From Clostridia bacterium (GTDB lineage Bacteria; Bacillota; Clostridia; Oscillospirales; CAG-272), in NCBI GenBank assembly GCA_017447775.1, contig JAFSMU010000001.1:1-64000 (forward strand): a DNA stretch of 64,000 bases. The letters are read 5' to 3'. Below are positions 58,700 to 64,000 of this stretch, in pieces. Each line of letters opens with the position of its first letter. Within the stretch, counting starts at the first letter, position 1. The notes under the pieces are model-generated. The model was not told the origin of the DNA, ran no database searches, and saw only the letters and a list, made by a program, of their open reading frames with translations. The translations under genes and the position numbers were made by a program.

Positions 58700-59710
58700 A
58701 TGAAAGAACTTATCGAAAAGCTGAGGGCAAAAGCGATAGAAGAGCTTGCGTCAAGCGACGACATCGAGGCGCTTCGCATAAAGTACCTCGGCAAAAAGGG
58801 CGAGCTTACGGCGCTTCTTCGCGGTATGGGATCGGTTTCCCCCGAGGAACGCCCGAAGATCGGGCAAATGGTAAACGAGATGCGCGAGTATCTTGAACAA
58901 GCCATCGACAAAAAGAAAACGGAGCTTGCCGAGGCGGCGCTTGAAGCAAAGCTTGCCGCGCAGACGCTTGACGTTACCGTTCCCGGCAAGGAAATACCCG
59001 TCGGCCGCCGTCATCCTCTGGCGCAGACGGAAAGAACGATGCGCGACGTATTCGTAGGACTCGGCTTTACAGTCGCCGAGGGGCCGGAGGTCGAGTACGA
59101 CTATTACAACTTTGAGGCGCTCAATCTTCCGAAGAATCACCCCGCGCGCGACACGCAGGACACGTTCTATATAACGGACAACATTCTTCTCCGCTCGCAG
59201 ACATCTCCGGTTCAGGTGCGCGTTATGGAGAACAAAAAGCCGCCGATACGCATAATCTCCCCGGGGCGCGTTTACCGCGCAGACCCCGCCGACGCTTCGC
59301 ACTCGCCGATATTCCATCAGCTTGAAGGACTTTGCGTTGACAAGGGCATCACGATGAGCGACCTTAAAGGCGTGCTTGAACTCTTTGCAAAGCGTATGTT
59401 CGGCGAGAACACGCGCGTGCGCTTCCGCCCGCATCACTTCCCGTTCACAGAGCCGTCAGCCGAGGTCGACGTTTCGTGCTTTGTCTGCGGCGGCAAGGGA
59501 TGCCGTCTTTGCAAGGGCGAGGGTTGGATAGAAATTCTCGGCGCGGGCATGGTCCACCCGTTCGTGCTTTCAAACTGCGGCATCGATCCCGAGGAATACT
59601 CCGGCTTTGCATTCGGCGTCGGAATCGAGAGAGTTGCGATGATAACGCTCGGCATCGACGATATGCGTCTGCTTTACGAAAACGACGAGAGATTCCTCTC
59701 TCAGTTTTAA
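58700..59710 (+). CDS. pheS: Phenylalanyl-tRNA synthetase alpha subunit
   Basis: A 336-residue catalytic subunit. An N-terminal coiled-coil (residues 1-90) that reaches tRNA, then the class II core: motif 1 region [23 protein letters not shown] (positions about 98-120), motif 2 [20 protein letters not shown] near 195-214, [17 protein letters not shown] near 240-256, and motif 3 [13 protein letters not shown] near 300. It forms an (alpha-beta)2 enzyme with PheT. AAAGGAG precedes the ATG. It is cotranscribed with pheT (12-nt gap) from the Phe T-box promoter. Confidence 0.98.
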   Translation: MKELIEKLRAKAIEELASSDDIEALRIKYLGKKGELTALLRGMGSVSPEERPKIGQMVNEMREYLEQAIDKKKTELAEAALEAKLAAQTLDVTVPGKEIPVGRRHPLAQTERTMRDVFVGLGFTVAEGPEVEYDYYNFEALNLPKNHPARDTQDTFYITDNILLRSQTSPVQVRVMENKKPPIRIISPGRVYRADPADASHSPIFHQLEGLCVDKGITMSDLKGVLELFAKRMFGENTRVRFRPHHFPFTEPSAEVDVSCFVCGGKGCRLCKGEGWIEILGAGMVHPFVLSNCGIDPEEYSGFAFGVGIERVAMITLGIDDMRLLYENDERFLSQF

Positions 59711-59722
59711 GGAGGTGTAAGT

Positions 59723-62149
59723 ATGGTACTTTCAAGAAATTGGCTTCGTGATTTCGTTGACACAAGCGATATAAACATAAAAGATTTCTGCGACAGAATG
59801 ACGGATACGGGTTCAAAGGTCGAAAACTACACCGTCGTAGGCTCGGAAATTGACAACGTGCGCGTAGGACTTATCAAAAAAATAGAACAGCACCCGGACG
59901 CCGAAAGGCTTGTAATTTGTCAGGTCGACTGCGGTGAAAAGACGATACAGATCGTCACCGCCGCCAAAAACGTGTTTGAGGGCGCATACGTTCCCGTTTG
60001 CTACTGCCCCGCCGATGAAAAGCGCGTGGCAAAGCTCGCCGACGGCACGGAAATAAAGACGGGCAAGCTGCGCGGCGCGCTCAGCGAGGGTATGTTCTGC
60101 TCGATAGCGGAGCTTGGACTTACGACTCACGATATGCCAAACGCTCCCACCGACGGCATACTGATCCTTAACGATCTCTCCCCCGTCGCGGGACAGGACA
60201 TAAAAGAGCTTCTTATGATGAACGACGAGGCGGTGGAATTTGAGATAACGCCGAACCGCCCCGACTGCCTTTCGGTTATAGGGCTTGCACGCGAGGCGGC
60301 GGCAAGCTTTGAAAGAAAGCTCACCATCCCCACGCCGAAGGTAAAAGAGTGCGGCGACGATATAAAGAAATATCTCTCCGTCAAGATCTCCGACAATGAA
60401 AAGTGCTTCCGTTACAGCGCGCGCGTAGTTAAGAACGTCAAAATCGAACCGTCGCCGCTGTGGCTCCGTATGCGCCTGCGCGCGTCAGGTGTTCGCCCGA
60501 TAAACAACATCGTCGACATTACAAACTACGTAATGCTTGAATACGGTCAGCCGATGCACGCGTTTGACTACAAGTGCCTGTCGGGAAGCGCTATCGACGT
60601 TCGCACGGCTGCACAGGACGAAATATTCTACACGCTCGACAGCCAGGAACGCAAGCTTTCGTCCGATATGCTCGTCATCGCCGACAGCGAAAAGCCCGTT
60701 GCCATTGCCGGCGTTATGGGCGGACAAAACAGCGAGATCACGGATGAAACGAAAACCGTCGTTTTCGAGTCCGCGATGTTCCTCGGCTCGTCGGTCAGAA
60801 TCACGGCGAAGAAGCTTGGAATGAGAACGGAGTCGTCGTCACGCTTTGAAAAGGGACTTGACACGGAAGGCACCGAAGCCGCGCTTGAACGCGCGTGCGA
60901 GCTTGTAAATATGCTCGGCGCGGGCGAGGTCGTATCGGGTGTTATCGACGTTTACCCAAGCAAAAAAGAGGTCGCAACCGTCAAATTCGAGCCGGATAAG
61001 ATAAACGCGTTCCTCGGTTTTGATCTCTCCCGCTCGGCCATGGTAAAGATACTCGAATCTCTCCACTTCAAAGTAATACTTGACAGAGTAATCGTTCCGT
61101 CATACCGCGACGACGTCAGATGTATGAACGACATCGCTGAGGAGGTAGTCCGCATTTACGGATACAACAAGATCGAGTCGTCGAGCGTCGTTTCGGCAAT
61201 GACGCAGGGGGGACTGTCTGACAAGCAGAAGTTCCGCGACAGAGTTCACGAGCTGCTTACGGGTGCAGGACTTGACGAAATTTACACGTTCTCGTTTATG
61301 TCGGCGCGCCTTTACGATAAGGCGGGACTTGCCGCAGACGACATCCGCCGCAAGTCGCTTGAAATTATGAACCCGTTTGGCGAGGATACAAAGACCATTC
61401 GCACAACGGCGCTTCCGTCCATGCTTGAAGTTCTTGATACAAACTGCGCGCGCAGCGTAGGCAGTGCCGCACTGTACGAGCTTGGCAAGGTGTTCATCCC
61501 GCGCGAGGGCGTTGTAACGAACACGCACGGTCTTGAAGGAACGCTTCCCGACGAAAGACAGCACATAACGATCGGCCTTTACAAATCGGGCGATTTCTAT
61601 ACGCTCAAAGGAATGATCGACAACGTGCTGGCGCATTCCGGAATTGAAGCAAGATACGCCGCAAACAAAGAAAACCCGACGTTCCACCCCGGCAGATGCG
61701 CCGACGTTACGACCGCTGACGGAAAGTACATCGGCACGTTTGGCGAGCTTCACCCGACCGTTGCGAAGAATTACACGTTTGACGCACCCGTTTACGTTGG
61801 CGAGTTCGATTTTGAAACGATCTGGGAATGCTCGAACACAAAGCGCACGTACCACGCACTGCCGAAGTTCCCCGCAACGACGAGAGATTTCTCGTTTGTA
61901 TGCGACGAGGCGCTCGAAGTCGGCGCAATCGAGGACGCGATGAGAAAGAGCAACGTTTCGGCGCTTGAATCAATCACCCTGTTCGACGTTTACCGCGGCG
62001 AAAGACTCGGAAGCGGCAAAAAGAGCGTTTCGTTCTCCGTAAAGCTCCGCGCAAACGACCGCACACTTACGGTTGAGGAAGCTGATAAGTTCGTCAAGAA
62101 GATACTCGCATCAGTTGAGCATTTCTGCGGCATAACGATAAGACAATAA
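59723..62149 (+). CDS. pheT: Phenylalanyl-tRNA synthetase beta subunit
   Basis: A full-length 808-residue structural and editing subunit. Order: tRNA-binding OB-fold (residues about 40-150, VGLIKKIEQHPDAERLVICQ), B3/B4 editing domain (about 200-400), B5 domain (about 405-475, RDDVRCMNDIAEEVVRIYGY), class II-like core, and the C-terminal anticodon-binding FDX-ACB domain (about 710-808, FPATTRDFSFVCDEAL). TAAGGAGGTG precedes the ATG. A terminator follows. Confidence 0.98.
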   Translation: MVLSRNWLRDFVDTSDINIKDFCDRMTDTGSKVENYTVVGSEIDNVRVGLIKKIEQHPDAERLVICQVDCGEKTIQIVTAAKNVFEGAYVPVCYCPADEKRVAKLADGTEIKTGKLRGALSEGMFCSIAELGLTTHDMPNAPTDGILILNDLSPVAGQDIKELLMMNDEAVEFEITPNRPDCLSVIGLAREAAASFERKLTIPTPKVKECGDDIKKYLSVKISDNEKCFRYSARVVKNVKIEPSPLWLRMRLRASGVRPINNIVDITNYVMLEYGQPMHAFDYKCLSGSAIDVRTAAQDEIFYTLDSQERKLSSDMLVIADSEKPVAIAGVMGGQNSEITDETKTVVFESAMFLGSSVRITAKKLGMRTESSSRFEKGLDTEGTEAALERACELVNMLGAGEVVSGVIDVYPSKKEVATVKFEPDKINAFLGFDLSRSAMVKILESLHFKVILDRVIVPSYRDDVRCMNDIAEEVVRIYGYNKIESSSVVSAMTQGGLSDKQKFRDRVHELLTGAGLDEIYTFSFMSARLYDKAGLAADDIRRKSLEIMNPFGEDTKTIRTTALPSMLEVLDTNCARSVGSAALYELGKVFIPREGVVTNTHGLEGTLPDERQHITIGLYKSGDFYTLKGMIDNVLAHSGIEARYAANKENPTFHPGRCADVTTADGKYIGTFGELHPTVAKNYTFDAPVYVGEFDFETIWECSNTKRTYHALPKFPATTRDFSFVCDEALEVGAIEDAMRKSNVSALESITLFDVYRGERLGSGKKSVSFSVKLRANDRTLTVEEADKFVKKILASVEHFCGITIRQ

Positions 62150-62153
62150 ACCG

Positions 62154-62180
62154 AAAAAGCTCCCGCATGGGAGCTTTTTG
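62154..62180 (+). terminator. pheST terminator
   Basis: GCTCCC-GCAT-GGGAGC hairpin followed by TTTTT. Confidence 0.87.
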
Positions 62181-62189
62181 ATTTTTCTG

Positions 62190-62218
62190 TTGACAAAAAA
62201 TAACGGCAATGGTATCAT
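62190..62218 (+). promoter_or_regulatory. Promoter of the GH2 gene
   Basis: TTGACA, 17-bp spacer, TATCAT, 30 bp before the ATG. Confidence 0.78.
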
Positions 62219-62248
62219 AAAATCGTAAACAAATCGTCGGAGGGCAGT

Positions 62249-64000
62249 ATGGACAAAAAGATATTTGAAATATCGTCTGGTTGGCGGCTGTACTACGCTG
62301 AAAACGCCGCGTGCCGCGATTATGCAGACAAAATAACGAGCGAGGCGGAACTTATTTCGCGCGGACTTGAAAACGTCGCGGCGAGCGTGCCGGGAAACTT
62401 TGTGCTCGATCTGTTTCGTGCAGGGAAAATACCCGATCCCATTTACGCCGATAATTCGTGGAAGCTCCAATATCTTGAGGCAATGCACGTCTGGTACTGC
62501 GTTTCTTTTGACGCGGACTTTGACGACGACTCATATCTGCGCTTTGACGGGCTTGACACGATAGCCGACGTCTACCTTGACGGCGAGCATATTCTGCGCG
62601 CGGAAAATATGTTTATACCCCATTTTGCCAAGGCGCGCGGCGCCTCCCGCCACGAGCTTGTCGTTCATTTTACGCCCGCCGTTATCGAGGGTAGAAAATA
62701 CAAAGCGCCCGCGTCGTCAAACGCGCTGTGGTACAACTATCAAGGGCTGTATATCAGAAAGGCCGCATATATGTACGGCTGGGACATTATGCCGCGCATC
62801 GTTTCGTGCGGGATATGGAAGCCCGTCTGCGTTATGAAAAGGCGAGCGGACAGCATAAACGACGTATTCGTATACACGCTTTTTACAAAGCCGGATGAGA
62901 AGCGCGCAAAGATACGCATTTATTTCGATATATCGGTCTCGGGCGATCTTATTCAAAAATACCGTCTGCGCTTCTCGGGAAAATGCGGCACGTCCTCTTT
63001 TTGCGAGGAGATAACGCCGTGGGGAACGCAGTACAGCCGCATGGCGTTCATTATCGAAAACGCGCGCCTTTGGTGGCCGCGCGGATACGGTGAGCCGAAT
63101 CTTTACGACTGTCGCGCCGAGCTTTTGCTTGACGGCGAGGTGCTTGATACGTACACGCTGAAAGTCGGACTTCGCACCGTCGAGCTTGTTCGCACCGACA
63201 GCATAAAGGACGGCGAGGGCGAGTTTTTGTTCAAAATAAACCAGACGCCGATCTTTTGGCGCGGCGTTAACTGGTCGCCGCTTTCCCCGTACCCGAGCGA
63301 AAACGAAAAAATGCTCCCCGAGGGACTTTCGCGCCTGTATGAAACAGGCTCAAACTGCGTGCGTATGTGGGGCGGCGGCATATACGAGGATGACTCTTTC
63401 TTTGATTTTTGCGACGCGCACGGGATAATGGTGTGGCAGGATTTTATGATGGCGTGCGCAGTTTATCCGCAAGACGAAACGTTTGAAAAGAAGCTCAAAG
63501 AAGAGGCGGTATATCAGATCTGCCGCCTGCGCTCTCATCCTTCCCTTGTGCTTTGGTCAGGCGACAATGAGTGCGACTGCACGTACAACACGTGGGGCGG
63601 CGTTGTGCGAAACCCAAACGAAAACGTCATCACGCGAAAACTGCTCCCGCAGCTTATAAGAACACACGATTTCTCCCGCCCGTATCTTCCGTCATCACCT
63701 TATATATCCGATGAATGCTACACTCTCGGACTTCACTCGCCCGAGGAACATCTGTGGGGCGACAGGCCGCATTATCTTAGCGACTATTACTCAAAATCGG
63801 AGTGCCGCTTTGTAAGCGAGATCGGTCATCACGGGGCGGTAAGTCCCGAAAGCGCGCGAAAATTCATCGAGCCGCAGCACCTTTACCCCATTTTGCGAGA
63901 TAACGGAGAGGTCGACGAGCAATGGCTGTGTCACGCGACGGAAACGTGGCAAGACGTTGAAACGCCTTACAAGTACCGTATGAAAATGCTTGTGAGAAAA
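62249..64000 (+). CDS. GH2 beta-mannosidase-like protein (3' end beyond window)
   Basis: The first 584 codons of a GH2 glycoside hydrolase, open to the window edge. N-terminal sugar-binding jelly-roll (residues about 1-180, with FDGLDTIADVYLDGEHI and NMFIPH), immunoglobulin-like domain (about 190-310, then RTVELVRTD), and the start of the (beta/alpha)8 barrel (FWRGVNWSPLSPYP near 336, VRMWGGGIYEDDSFFDFCDAHGI near 370, WQDFMMACAVYP). The acid/base Glu is in SGDNEC near 440 and the nucleophile Glu in VSEIGHHG near 522. This pattern is that of family 2 beta-mannosidases. No signal peptide. CGGAGG precedes the ATG. Confidence 0.9.
   Translation, partial: MDKKIFEISSGWRLYYAENAACRDYADKITSEAELISRGLENVAASVPGNFVLDLFRAGKIPDPIYADNSWKLQYLEAMHVWYCVSFDADFDDDSYLRFDGLDTIADVYLDGEHILRAENMFIPHFAKARGASRHELVVHFTPAVIEGRKYKAPASSNALWYNYQGLYIRKAAYMYGWDIMPRIVSCGIWKPVCVMKRRADSINDVFVYTLFTKPDEKRAKIRIYFDISVSGDLIQKYRLRFSGKCGTSSFCEEITPWGTQYSRMAFIIENARLWWPRGYGEPNLYDCRAELLLDGEVLDTYTLKVGLRTVELVRTDSIKDGEGEFLFKINQTPIFWRGVNWSPLSPYPSENEKMLPEGLSRLYETGSNCVRMWGGGIYEDDSFFDFCDAHGIMVWQDFMMACAVYPQDETFEKKLKEEAVYQICRLRSHPSLVLWSGDNECDCTYNTWGGVVRNPNENVITRKLLPQLIRTHDFSRPYLPSSPYISDECYTLGLHSPEEHLWGDRPHYLSDYYSKSECRFVSEIGHHGAVSPESARKFIEPQHLYPILRDNGEVDEQWLCHATETWQDVETPYKYRMKMLVRK

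Noticed and set aside
61100..61855. Minus-strand open frame inside pheT
   Set aside because: Antisense shadow of a complete pheT; no promoter or ribosome site.

Overview
The window looks like chromosomal DNA from an uncultured, probably gut- or rumen-dwelling member of the Clostridia (Firmicutes). Evidence seen in the sequence: sigma-A type promoters (TTGACA-N17-TATAAT) and AGGAGG ribosome binding sites almost everywhere, a CIRCE operator in front of groES-groEL, two T-box leaders, a SPOCS/LysM protein like the spore-assembly protein SipL, a YtvI-like sporulation membrane protein, a CarD regulator, a DUF896 protein, and several glycoside hydrolases (GH29, GH78, GH10, GH2) with sugar-acid enzymes. 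There are no rRNA genes, no CRISPR array and no phage structural genes. One tRNA, tRNA-Gln(TTG), is present.

Layout. 0-2.6 kb: a divergent pair made of an S24-type repressor and a 62-residue protein with two matching operators, then a sodium/amino-acid symporter. 2.6-4.8 kb: CIRCE-groES-groEL. 4.8-7.3 kb: a four-gene operon on the minus strand (GNAT, flavoprotein, DUF362, RNA 2',3'-cyclic phosphodiesterase). 7.4-13.5 kb: sugar and sugar-acid genes on the minus strand (PfkB kinase, gnd, a lactate-racemase-like protein, GH29 fucosidase), interrupted by a small mobile element that carries a DUF559 nuclease-like gene. 13.5-21 kb: SPOCS/LysM protein, a MarR regulator with a heterodimeric ABC exporter, proS and tRNA-Gln. 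21-28.4 kb: a 1618-residue repeat-rich surface protein beside a two-component system whose regulator probably controls it. 28.5-36.4 kb: ZIP metal transporter, GH78 rhamnosidase, an ECF S component with an attenuator leader, DUF3842, DUF896, cyclophilin, a site-2 protease, YtvI and an LRR lipoprotein. 36.4-42.2 kb: pfkA with a DUF6062 gene under a palindromic operator, a phosphopantetheinyl transferase, HAD, an SDR (probably D-mannonate/fructuronate type) and prfC.

42.2-48.6 kb is the most unusual part: a second DUF559 element has landed inside a repeated leader, followed by tandem truncated copies of the 5' end of an M6-type metalloprotease gene, the intact leaderless M6 gene, a CarD gene, a second, secreted and membrane-anchored M6 protease, and a HAD phosphatase. 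48.6-64 kb: a TrpXYZ-type ABC importer under a T-box whose specifier reads TAC (tyrosine), argS, yebC, a GH10 xylanase, a PepV-like dipeptidase, a phosphoribosyltransferase, a phenylalanine T-box leading into an unknown membrane protein plus pheS-pheT, and a GH2 mannosidase-like gene cut by the window end.

The best candidates for something undescribed are (1) the DUF559 element, whose ends are inverted double hairpins that covary between copies and supply translation signals to the gene inside; (2) the tandem M6 leader array with an A8/A7 tract; (3) the small transcription attenuator in front of the ECF S component; (4) the divergent S24 repressor/small-protein switch.
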